From: Ctena decussata
Lineage: Eukaryota; Mollusca; Bivalvia; Lucinida; Lucinidae
NCBI GenBank assembly: GCA_963989385.1
Contig: OZ022505.1
Span: 60,329,737-60,393,736 of the forward strand
Reading direction: 5' to 3'
Length of the DNA stretch: 64,000 bases
The translations under genes were made by a program, and so were the position numbers. Below, one piece after another: positions 54,241 to 64,000 of the stretch. The notes beneath the pieces were generated by a model. That model had not been told where the DNA came from. It saw nothing but the letters and a program-made list of their open reading frames with translations, and did no database searches. The number at the start of each line of letters is the position of its first letter. Position 1 is the stretch's first letter.

Positions 54241-54689
54241 TAAAAATAATTATTCGCTATGATTTGATTCACAAAGCTCGGCTTTAGATAAAGGGTTATT
54301 AAAATCTGAAACAAGCTTGATGTTATTTCAAACAACTGCGCTGAGTACTCTAATAATAGCAGCAATCTCTCTATCTAACATCCAAACACAAATGGCGAAT
54401 GGCAGCGAATCCTCCGAGTCGCGAGAAAAAAGCATCTCGTAAAATTCTAAATGAGAACTTCGCAAGTTCTGGAGAGATTTAGAAGGCCTCACCTATAGAC
54501 GTCTGCAGATATTCTAACGACACTTCCGAAATACCGTATCAATCTTATAATCGTATTAAACGCTCCTTGGGCGTTGCATTTTAGGGAGGGGAGGGGGCGT
54601 AATTTTGAGCATTAATTGTAGTAAATCAGCCACTATCAAAATAACTTTAATAAACAAATAATAAGGCGCATGAATAGTTATACCTGCCG

Positions 54690-55200
54690 AGGGAAAAATT
54701 CCACGATTTTCCTGTTTTGCCTCCCTTGCTCTAGGAGCAAATTCTTTCCTTTAAGAGTAGGCCCATCTAAAAGAGCCACCTCATCCGGAGAAGCAAACAG
54801 GAACTCATGCAAGTTAATATAACAGTATTTTTGATAAAGAAACAGGCCTGGGCGTTTATTGAATAAGGGACATTTATTAGGATAAATACGGTAATAAAGG
54901 TGTGTAGCTTTACCTCCGTGTTATCTGCCATTTTTACAAAGGGAGGTTAATTTATGAGACTACCTGTTGTCTTCTCTTTACGGTGAAGTCGATTCAAAAT
55001 AGGTATGTTTTTCATACAAAATCAAGTCGAAAAAGGGCCATTACTCCCACAATAATCGACGGATTTTGCCAAACATCGAATAAAGAATCCTAGGGAAGCA
55101 AATTTCTTTCCTTTAAGAATTGAACCCCCATTGAGACGGGGCCGTAGGAATGAAAATGGTATATCTATAGTTGCTTCCTCTGAAAACGAACCCGTCACCT
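54690..55200. repeat. GAGCAAAT…TTTAAGAG repeat, copies 3 and 4
   Basis: 54690-54800 (GCTCTAGGAGCAAATTCTTT) and 54900-55200 (CTAGGGAAGCAAATTTCTTT … AATTGAACCCCC … GTTGCTTCCTCTGA). Same order of motifs as copies 1 and 2, more diverged. Confidence 0.55.
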
Positions 55201-55412
55201 TAACTCTTTCAGCACCAAAAAAGCAGACGACAAAATTTACGTCTGCAAAAAATTAAAAAAAATGCCTTGTCCAAGAAATTTCATATTGAAATTACAAAGA
55301 ACAGAGGGCAAACAGTGTAGATCTAGATGAGGCGGTTCATTATGAGCCGCCTCATCAGGATCTACGCTGTTTGTAAATTTTGCTAATTTCGTCACTGGGG
55401 CTTAAAGAGTTA
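55199..55412. mobile_element. Fold-back MITE, TTAACTCTTTCAGCACC ends, copy 1
   Basis: Starts TTAACTCTTTCAGCACCAAA, ends GGGGCTTAAAGAGTTA. The inner palindrome is GCAAACAGTGTAGATCTAGATGAGGCGG…CCGCCTCATCAGGATCTACGCTGTTTG. Inverted relative at 61490-61672. Confidence 0.7.
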
Positions 55413-57173
55413 CAGTAATAGTCTTTGAATCATAATTCAAAAAAACTCACCTTCTCGCTATAAAAATGCTTTCCATCTTTCCACGAATTCAGTTTGCCTT
55501 TTGTACATGCGCGACAAAACAATTTTAGTTTGCGATCTGATTTCCCACTTATTATAGAAACGTATATGGCATCCTGTTACCATTATAACCGGGTGCCTTC
55601 GGATCTCTGGTCTCTGCCTAGGTATGTGATTCCAAAGCAGAACTTCGTCAATCTCGAATAACCGATTAAGAGATTATCAGTTGGCTAAATGACAAATAGA
55701 GGAAAATGTGTTCAGACTGTAATGGCAGTCTGATTTGGATCTGCAACGTTGGGTTCGGTGATTGGATACCAAGTATATTAGGTTTACTCGGTAATAGCTT
55801 GTCATTGTCGGCGATTTCAGGAAAATGCCCCATTAGAAGCGAGGGTCATTTCAGATTAAAATTGTCCAACCTTTCTAGAAATGTTAATCGATATATTTGC
55901 CAGTGTCCGGGTTCTTATGAAGCACCGGGTCCTGCTGTCGCGAAAGAGTGACTTTGAAATTCTTTTAACATGTTTAACGCATGCCGTACTTAGATGAACT
56001 GTTAAACCACCGCTAAATATACAAAGATATTGAAATACCGAGCATATGGACTGGCCCTCTTATCTGACATTTGAAGTGTTTATACGTTACAGAAAACAGT
56101 AAGTGGCTGCTCTGAGCGTGAGATTCAGTGTCCAAAATTAATACAATTTTATTTGACATTTGCTTTGAACCATGTAGTGAAAAGAAGACTAACGCTTAGA
56201 GGACTCATCTCACAGTGGGTAGCTATCACGAGACCTTTGGGATAAAACCACCGACTGCAAATCAGCGGACCTGTGCGGTTTTTGTTTATACACAAATTAA
56301 GCAAGAACTTTTGACAGAGAAAGCGTGCTCGTGAGTTCCTTTGACTGAGCGCTAGCATGGTTAACCCACCCAAATCGACCCAAGGCGAATGTGTTTATCG
56401 CCTCACCTTTCGAATTTGTCCGAGTTTAGTAAACAAAAGAAACTGTTGTCACAAAAACGTACGTGCAGTTGTTTGTCCGAGGCTTTTATCTTATTTGACT
56501 GGTCAATACTTATTCAGACTGACAGGTTGCAACAGCAACACGGAGTAGATCTATAATACCAGTTTAAACCCGCGATTATTGTCATCAAATACTGATAATT
56601 CCGCTGCCAACTGCGCTTTAACGAATAAGATTCGGGTTGGTTGGTTGTTTTGCGTTTATCAGCCGTTTGAAAGAGTATTTCAGTTTATATCGGGCCATCT
56701 TCCAGAGAGAGGGAGTAATACGTAAAAGAGAAATGATAAACAAGAGAAAAAATCCAAACATCCCGCACCTACTTGCAAGCACAGCATGTCCTTGCCCTAC
56801 CTATAGTTAGTAAGAATGCATAGAGAAACAACGAAATTGTTAGGTTAAACTAGAAGACGTATCCGAGATTTCCTCATTCAAAATACATGTACGTAAGATA
56901 AATGAGAAACAAAACATGTCTTTATCCACCCTGTATATATAGCATATTCTGTACCGTTATAATACGATTAAGCATTGGTATAGTAAATGATGCAACTGTC
57001 GAAGAGTAGTTTTTCTTTCTTTCCACAGGAAAATGGCTATAGGAAAGACGACTACATGGTGGACTATATCCCCACAAGCCCCCTTTTCAAATAGTCGTTT
57101 ACGCCCCCTGTAAGAGTATTTGATGTAAACTGGGATTTCCCAGTCTCAGAAAAGCCGAATTCTTTTCCTCCTA
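55413..57173. other. No gene recognised
   Basis: Several 60-80 codon frames (55706-55951, 56149-56373, 56357-56548) have no recognised motif or splice context. Ordinary intergenic sequence as far as I can see. Confidence 0.35.
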
Positions 57174-57356
57174 TACAGTCAACCCTGTCTTTAATCAAGG
57201 TCACCTCTATTAAGCATAACCTTGTCGTAAAAGGTCAAAACCTCATTTCCCGAAGAAGGCAAATTCAGTGTAAATTGACCTGTATTAAGCAAGCACGTCT
57301 TGAGCATTCAGTTTTGGCCCTTCTCTTGAGTGTTTGCTTAAGATAATTATGACTGT
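57174..57356. mobile_element. MITE, ACAGTCAACCC ends
   Basis: ACAGTCAACCCTGTCTTTAATC at the left; the right end reads as the complement of TACAGTCATAATTATCTTAAG. Internal TATTAAGCA/GCTTAA motifs. Related to 36815-36925. Confidence 0.5.
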
Positions 57357-57418
57357 ACATGTACATGGCGACACACGTACAAAAGAACACACACACACGT
57401 CACAGGGAAGGAAAACTA

Positions 57419-57726
57419 TCGTAGCCCGACCGGGACTCGAATCCATAGTCTCTCACTATCCGTGAGACATCTGAGCTGTTGAGCCATGTGATCGGTATTT
57501 GATATTTTCCCCCTGCAGAATTAGATTCCTCTCAGAATCTGCCCGGAACCACGCAGGAACCTACAAGACATGCCGATATTGATGCTCGCAGCGCTTGCCG
57601 TTGACCGACATTGGCCACCAAATGTCACAGGGGCGGAATAAATCGTGGCCTAACCGGGACTCGAACCCAAGGTCTCTCGCTAACCGTGCGAGCACTCTGC
57701 CAACAGAGCTACTGAGCCACTTGGTT
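57419..57726 (-). mobile_element. Two tRNA-like SINE heads in tandem (minus strand)
   Basis: 57726-57644 folds roughly like a tRNA: D-arm TAGCTCTGTTGGCAGAG, anticodon arm CTCGC-ACGGTTA-GCGAG, box B GGGTTCGAGTCCC. The acceptor stem is imperfect. A related, weaker head is at 57495-57419. The sequence between them looks like SINE body. A working tRNA gene seems unlikely but is not excluded for the first. Confidence 0.5.
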
Positions 57727-58917
57727 GACCTTTGACAAAGAGAGAGAAAGAGAGTACGGGTATGACATCACAGTTCACAGCTTTGTCTTGCTTTCGTAAT
57801 AATTACAGGGAAAAGAATCTGACATCATTTTTAATCCTCTGTTCATTTCTTCCCTGACAGACTCGCACAAGCCTACAGATATGCTCGCTCAGCTATGAAA
57901 TAGCCCTACTTTTTGCACTAGACATTGAAGTTTTCGTTGATACTCTTTCCAAACCTGCATACATTTGCAGTCCTCACATATATATCCATGCAAGCTTGCA
58001 GAAGATGCACACAAGACGACTACCGCCACTCCTCACTAAGTTGCTACACTAGTGATTTGGTGACTGTAACCTTCGTAGATTATGTGCGATATGACAGGTT
58101 CCACAATCAATAAGTTAACTACCGGTATTTTCTGTTTCCGGGTCTTTTAGAAATATTGCTTTAGAGCTTGCCACGTGTATCAAAAGGGAAAATAATGAGG
58201 TAAGACTTTAGACAGAGTCACATACTTTGCTTGAACCGAATAATTATAATTTTAATTATAAACTTTTCTCAGTGTAAGAAGTAAATAAAGTTTCGCTGGA
58301 TTATATAGTAAATTAATTCTTTTCTGTGGATTCGTAAGCAATATTAATTTTTTCATAATCTGTTAAAAGTTGTATCATCAGGAATTTTTGGTGATGCTTG
58401 CCGCCCAGGTCTAAAATACTCGGGGAGGGTGGGGGTGTTTGGGTGGGGGTGGGTTGTTGGGGTGGGAATGGGGGCTGCTGGGCGATATTACCATAAGTTC
58501 TTATGATATCTTATTGAGAGCTATTGACATATTCCATGCACTGATTCCCAGGACACATTGCATAGATTTAAAAGCCGGTTTAAGAAGCTGTGAGATATTG
58601 ATCAATATTATTTCTGCTTAAATAGCGCATATTGTACAAAAATACATAGCAGTGTACTTTTGTATACGTAATGAATTATTATTCACTATGTTGCTGACAT
58701 GAATGAACAAAAAGGAAACAGGCGTTTTCTAAAACGAAGTTAGGTTATAATCAAACAATTTGTAACGCACTAAATGCTCATTACAGTGAGCTATTGTGAC
58801 CAGCCTCGTCCGGCGTCCATATGTCCGTCTCCGTCCTTCCATCCGTCGTCCACATTTACCTTGTGAACACGATAGAGGTTGTTTTTAGCACTAACAATGA
58901 AACTTACACAAAGTATG
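57727..58917. other. No gene; G-rich stretch and CGTCCGTC repeat fragment
   Basis: 58425-58480 is GGGTGGGGGTG-type sequence. 58785-58900 is a fragment with GTGAGCTATTGTGACC and TCCGTCGTCC like the 5' arm of the element at 2429. No supported coding region. Confidence 0.45.
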
Positions 58918-59160
58918 TGAGCCGTGACACGACCAAATCAACAAAGGGGCATGTGCGCCCAGCGAAGACTTAGATCAGCCTGGGCAGCCGCCTAGTCTGA
59001 TCAGAGTCTTCGCTGTGCGCTTCATGGGCATATACGGGTTTAAACTAGCTCCTTGCGGACATTGAAGACTCTGATCAGATTAGGCGGATGCCAGGCTGAT
59101 CTGAGCCTTCGTTAGGCGCACATGCCACTTCGTTGCTTTTGTCGTGTCATGCATGGTTCA
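58918..59160. mobile_element. TGAGCC-family MITE, copy 10
   Basis: Full-length copy with a slightly changed right end (GTCGTGTCATGCATGGTTCA). Confidence 0.8.
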
Positions 59161-61489
59161 TGTTTATGGCCACCAGATTTCGGCCGAGTTCGATAATGCC
59201 TGTAAGTTTATGGCTTCTGACTTTGTGGAAAAAATGCTGCAGCATATATTCTTATGCAAACAATATAAGCTAGCTACATTTATGGAGCAGATCGCGGGAT
59301 GATTATGGCTACCAACACTCTCAGCCAAGATTAAAACCGATCAAATCGAACGATTAACTCCAGAGTTATTGCCACTGAATTTCCGAGAAATGTTCCATAT
59401 TCTGTACTATGCACAGCACACCCAATATTCACCGTTTGTTATATGACATTGCTGAATACTTACCTGTATGAAAAACAGTAGAAGCTACCATTTTTTAGCC
59501 CTGGCTTATAATCAAATTTTGCACATTTTCGTGATGGCAATAAGACCTAACCAAAGCTCAGTAATGGGCCTAATTGCACCTTATTTCCGGTCTCCGTAGG
59601 ACCCCCAGTGGTAGAAGCGACTAAACACAAATCGTTATGAAAAGCGTTTAAATCTTCATGTTTAGTAGTGAAATGTGGATTGATAAGGCATAGTATGAGT
59701 CATATAGCTGGAAAAAAGTAGGGGGAACATGTTCTTGCAAAATGACAAGTACAGTGCTCCACAAAATAGAATTTCCTTTTCTAATTCTCCGTCGAGTTAA
59801 GCAATATAAACAAACGCGGGACAATGAATGGAACACACGCCTGTACATTGTATTCTTACCATAATTGTATTCAAGTATATAATATCGATAGTTGGTCATT
59901 TTTGTTGCCAATGAAAACGATTTTAATCCTTTTGAAACATTTTTATGCGAAATTCAAGAATGCTTCATTTGTTTAAACTGGCTAATGACGACCATTTTAC
60001 AATGATCAAACTACTCCGTAACGATATAATATTATATGAATTTATATATGATACCACTGATAGGGCAATGGTGGCTTCAGATATTTATTCTCAACTGCTC
60101 AAAGCACACACTATATGCACAGTTTGTTTTTGGCCTCGGTAATAATACTTATGTGGGGGGGGGGGGAGGGGGAGGTTGGGGAGGGCGTGGGGGGGGGGGG
60201 CGAGAGAGAATGTTAATGGGGGAATTGGGGTGGTGGGACGGCGGGACATTTTCTTCACGAAATTAAATTAACCATTTTTACTGGACTGCTGCATACTATG
60301 ATTATGGCAACCAATAAGCAGGAATAGTTGCTTTTAAAAAGTGATAAAGTGAGAATACAATAGAGGCCAATTTCTAGCAATAATTAGTAGGAATACTTTC
60401 ACAGTATCATTATGACTTTACTCGGGTGGTCAAGTCGGGCTATGTTGCTTTGTGATTTTCAGTGCCAGGGCGTCCTATTTCGGAAAATATTAGGGCAAGG
60501 GCCGGCTTTGCTTACAGCAAGTGCGGGATGGGGTGTTTGGGTGTGTGTTTTTTTACTATCGCCAATCTAATTTATAAGCCTTTTGTTGGAGACGGCTCGA
60601 TATAGACTGAAATATTGTCTCAAAGAACCGTCAATTCAAATCAACCAACCATTTTATAGTACACGATCTTGGCCACTGTTGCTGATGAGATTGTCCGTCA
60701 CATTGTAAAGAAAAAAAAAGAATATGGTGGAAAAGTGTCATTTTAGTGTATTTATTTATTTATTTATTTATCAGCTTACCTGAGCACAGCTGTGCTGAAG
60801 CCACCAGTCTAAGAGTATTTTGGCATTGGATACCACAATCAATAAAGAAAACTAGATATGGTTAAAAAATCTAAACGGCTTGTTCTCCAAAACCACTTAT
60901 TCGATTTGATTCACAATTGCAGACAGCGTATTGAACAAGTCCTAGTGCATACCTGCGAATAGTTACACATTTTTTAGCTGAAGCCAAGGGGAGCAATTCA
61001 GGGTCATTATGAGCCACTTGTTCTCCTCTTTGTTTAAATACTGTTATAATATATTCATTTCCGTCTGCATTAAAGTGGATTTTCGCATTTGTGTTTAAAG
61101 GCTGTTTACATGTTTGTGCAACATCTCATGAAAATTTATAAACAAAACGAAAACAAGAGCTAAATAATGTATTTGCTTTCAGGCATTTGGCATTTGCATG
61201 TGTATATTCTAAGGGGCGTTCAAACAGTGATTTATGTTGAGATTATCCTCCAGCTTACTGTATACAAGGACTGCAAATAACGTTAGTCTTATTGTGCTTA
61301 AATATCCCTCATAAAATTTCACGCAAAAGGTGTAAAATATCTGTTTTCCGATTGTAAGACCTTTATTGCATATGTCTAGACTTTTAATCTGTGCTACACT
61401 TTTTATTTCTTAAAAGTAAGTGAAAATTATGCTTTTCATTTCTTTCGTAAACGAGTTGACTCTTATTTCCTTACCCACTGAAAGCGCAA
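59161..61489. other. Intergenic region upstream of SQOR
   Basis: Holds a repeat related to 7790-7930 (59790-59930), a long G run (60153-60210), a SINE/LINE tail (60480-60650) and a TTTA microsatellite (60745-60775). The SQOR promoter and a 5' untranslated exon may lie here but were not recognised. Confidence 0.4.
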
Positions 61490-61672
61490 AAAACGAAACT
61501 AACTGAATTTGCAAACAGCATAGATTCTGACAAGGCGGCTCAAGATGAGCTCCCTCTTCTGGATCTACACTGTTTGCCCTGAAGTCTTATAATTCTGAGA
61601 AGGATATAACTTGGACAAAACATTGCAGGCGTAAATTTTGTCGTCTGCTTTTTTGGCACTTTAGGGTTAAAC
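61490..61672. mobile_element. Fold-back MITE, TTAACTC…GGCACTTTAGGGTTAA type, copy 2 (inverted)
   Basis: Reverse-oriented relative of 55199-55412 (GCAAACAGCATAGATTCTGA … TCTACACTGTTTGC; AAATTTTGTCGTCTGCTTTT). Lies about 100 bp upstream of the first SQOR exon seen here. Confidence 0.6.
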
Positions 61673-61777
61673 GAACACTTTCTTTACTGGCTATAGTGTT
61701 TTACTGAGTCAGACATTTTTGGGCTAAAACAAAGAATATTTTTCATATTTACATGTAGGCATAATGCTATATTTCAG

Positions 61778-62014
61778 ACAGATTCTTGCGTTGCGTTTAT
61801 TCAAAAGGCCATGGCTACGCATGTTTCACGAATCATAAGGACGCAGGCTCTACAGATTTTGGCTACACGGGCGGCCAGTACACAGTCTCAGAACAAAAAT
61901 GTGAAACATTACCCTATTGTTGTGCTTGGTGGGGGCTCAGGAGGATGCTCCATGGCATCGAGGCTTTGTCGTCTGCTGGGACATGGGAACGTGGCTGTTG
62001 TGGAACCATCTAAG
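61778..62014 (+). other. SQOR: SQOR exon with start codon
   Basis: Acceptor ATATTTCAG ends at 61777; 33 bases of 5' UTR precede ATG 61811; donor AAG|GTCAGT at 62014/62015. Confidence 0.75.
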
Positions 62015-64000
62015 GTCAGTACAGATTCGTTATTATTTGAATTCTGAGCTTTGTGTTGTAATGTATATCTCTGATAACAGTAATGTAATTTAAACAGCTG
62101 AATTGAACTGATAAAAGTACACTTTCGTCAAAACAAAGAATTTCCCTGGGCGAAATATATAACACTTAAGTCTTGATAATTTCAGGTGATATCTTATTTA
62201 GTGGAAAGTACAGTTTATTTTATTTTTTTTATGTTGTTGGTTTTTTTTTTCTTAATTTAAATACACTTTAAATAGCCCGAGAGCAACAATATAAGTTTTA
62301 GTTAAATGAAAATTCATTTTGGGCATATAGCTCTCTTATTATTTACCTCAACAGATGTAAACCGAAGCAACATATTCAAGAAACAAGCTCGGTACTTTTT
62401 TCTATAGCTGTGAATCCTGTTCAAAGTGGAAACTACAGTAGATGGACAAAATATTCGTCACAATACGTCACCATTTGAATTAATGCCTTTCCATATTTTT
62501 TAAAAACAATACTGTCACCAAGTTTTAAGGCAAGGTTTTGAAACTTGCAAGAATAAAAGGCGAATCGAAAACAGGAATATAATTTGAAATATTAAGATGA
62601 TTCTATGTTTAGTATGGGAGTTTAACGTCTTTGAAATGAAATAAAAAAAATCTAAAACCTTGATTCCCATTGACGTTAATGTTAACATCTCCGAAAAGTG
62701 GAAGTTTTAATGTTCCTTTCATTACACTTTGTTGATACAAGAAAAAAGCAAAATAATCATTTTTTGATAATGCTTGTTTATAGCGGAAATCAGTTTGCAT
62801 ATACCTGGTGTAATTTGCATGGCGATTACTCTCGTAGTTTTGCAATGACACTTTTTACAAAGTTTTTGTAAATACATTTATTTAAACGGTAACGTCACTC
62901 TGTGACGAATACTTTTGTCCACCTACTGTAAGTCTTTCACTTGTACATATGTACATATGTAGCGTTCAACACGTGCATTCAAAAGTGGTTGCAACAGAAC
63001 TTGGTACACATAGCATATCGGTACTCTCCAATATCTCATTTTGGCAACCAGGTTGCGAATTTATGCAGATTTGGTCTAGATTAACTACATGGCTGTACAT
63101 GATTTAATGCATTTTCACCCTGTGACACCTACTTAGTGGGGCAGTTAGACTCGAAATTGTTTCTTCTTTACAGGTCCATTGTTACCAGCCGATGTTTACT
63201 CTGATCGGTGCAGGGGTCACAACAGTAGACCAATCAGAGAAGTTAATGACAGATGTACTACCAAGGCACTGTGTTCTGTACCAAAATAAAGTGGAAGAAT
63301 TTGATCCAGAATCGAGCCAAGTCACTCTCGCCAGCGGAGAAGTGGTAAAATATTTTTGTATATTAAAACTTACGAAACACCAAATCCGAAAATGCTACAA
63401 ACATTGTTATTTCATGTTCACTCAGAAATTTAGACATTTCAAAACCAACAAAGTGACATATGCGCCCAGCGAAGATTTAGATCAGCCTAGGCATCGTGTG
63501 ATGAAGCCAGTGGGCGGATTCAAAATTCTTGTTTAATTCTAGCGAAGGGCACTGACTTCTTCACACGATGGACGCTGAAAAATCTTCGTCTTTTTTTTAC
63601 ACTTTATTTTTAGACATTTCTGTGCCGTTTTCGTGGTAATGTAGTGTAGAATAAGCAGAATATGGGTAGAAGGAAAGTGAGTGAGGACGTGTTCGGCCAT
63701 TACGTAAAACAGCCGTCGCCAGGACGCAGCGTCAGTCGAACGTTACATATTAGGAGTCAGTGGCAAGTGTAAATATCATTCTTTGAATGTCCATCTTGCT
63801 AGCTTTATTAAGGGAAAAATGAATTGTTCACATGGCCGTCCTAGGTTGAAACTCATTTAAATGAATATGGATAACGAAACAATATATTAAACTCATGTTC
63901 ATTGAAATTCCAAACATAAAGACTCGGCTGAGTGATATAGGGCCATTATGAACATTTTATTTCAATATTGTTCCATCTTTTGTTTTCTTTACAGCTGAGT
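61811..64000 (+). CDS. SQOR: Sulfide:quinone oxidoreductase, mitochondrial (5' part)
   Basis: Oxidises hydrogen sulfide and passes electrons to ubiquinone at the inner mitochondrial membrane, the first step of sulfide detoxification. Coding exons: 61811-62014 (residues 1-68), 63174-63344 (69-125), and 63995 onward, all with phase-0 junctions and GT-AG ends. Residues 1-33 are Arg/Ser/Ala-rich with no acidic residue, fitting a mitochondrial presequence. Residues 34-65 form the FAD-binding fold start (YPIVVLGGGSGG, GGGSGG at 40-45) and end at the ribose-binding acid in VAVVEPS (E65). Exon 2 continues with the family's YQP…LIGAG (72-82). The redox cysteines and the rest lie outside the window. 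A TTTCAG at 61777 implies an upstream untranslated exon. Family known from other animals; the identification rests on these motifs. Confidence 0.9.
62436..62928. mobile_element. Tc1/mariner-like MITE in SQOR intron 1
   Basis: 493 bp; ends CAGTAGATGGACAAAATATTC and the complement of CAGTAGGTGGACAAAAGTATTC, flanked by TA (62434-62435, 62929-62930). The CAGTNNNTGGACAAAAGTATT style and TA duplication are typical of Tc1-like termini. No transposase inside. Confidence 0.8.
63174..63344 (+). other. SQOR: SQOR second coding exon
   Basis: Acceptor TTTCTTCTTTACAG ends at 63173; donor GAAGTG|GTAAAA. 57 codons. Encodes VHCYQPMFTLIGAG and a β-strand/loop region before the next exon, which starts CTGAGT at 63995 after TTTTCTTTACAG. 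Confidence 0.85.
63440..63495. mobile_element. TGAGCC-family MITE, truncated copy 11 in SQOR intron 2
   Basis: Only AAAACCAACAAAGTGACATA…GATCAGCCTAGGCATC remains, about a quarter of the element. Confidence 0.6.

Overview
This window is eukaryotic, gene-poor, AT-rich and very repeat-dense. It has introns, splice signals, MITEs, tRNA-derived SINEs and a large LTR retrotransposon. The mix of fold-back elements (ends TGAGCC/GGCTCA, CCCAGCAGGCACATGACGTC, and CGTCCGTCCGT-type arms with about 325 bp tandem cores) is what I associate with bivalve molluscs. A marine, probably heterodont, clam is the best guess; the species is inferred, not shown.

Layout: 417-4332 is a transposon with 526 bp terminal inverted repeats and a TAGTT target duplication, itself invaded by a 1.8 kb tandem-repeat element. 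4.3-11.6 kb holds a degenerate GGAATTC minisatellite, fold-back elements and SINE tails. 11.6-15.2 kb is the first copy of a ~3.7 kb unit: a 5S rRNA-derived sequence, a TGACGTC-rich palindromic MITE pair, then about three ~0.7 kb tandem repeats. A second copy lies at 16.8-20.5 kb and an inverted third at 24.8-28.6 kb. These sit in a very large inverted duplication: arm 1 is ~15.4-21.9 kb, arm 2 ~23.9-46.0 kb, with a ~2.0 kb spacer.

Arm 2 was split after the duplication by two insertions that arm 1 lacks. One is a 14.2 kb Ty3/Gypsy LTR retrotransposon (28582-42770); the other is a 2.7 kb TIR element (43020-45690) with a 1 kb TIR element nested in it. The Gypsy element is young: its two 1813 bp LTRs differ at about 4 positions. 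It has a tRNA-Leu-type primer site, a gag interrupted by one base, an open 1.25-kilocodon pol entered by a textbook -1 frameshift site, and a polypurine tract. Unusually, it also has a third ORF where env would lie. That ORF encodes a two-finger C2H2 zinc-finger, proline/acid-rich protein directly behind a good splice acceptor. I regard this accessory ORF as the most interesting thing in the window.

46-61.7 kb is intergenic sequence with many MITEs and SINEs and a few weak candidate exons, including a possible six-cysteine secreted mini-protein on the minus strand. The only clear host gene is at the right edge: mitochondrial sulfide:quinone oxidoreductase (SQOR), plus strand. Two full coding exons and the first bases of a third are present; the gene runs off the window.
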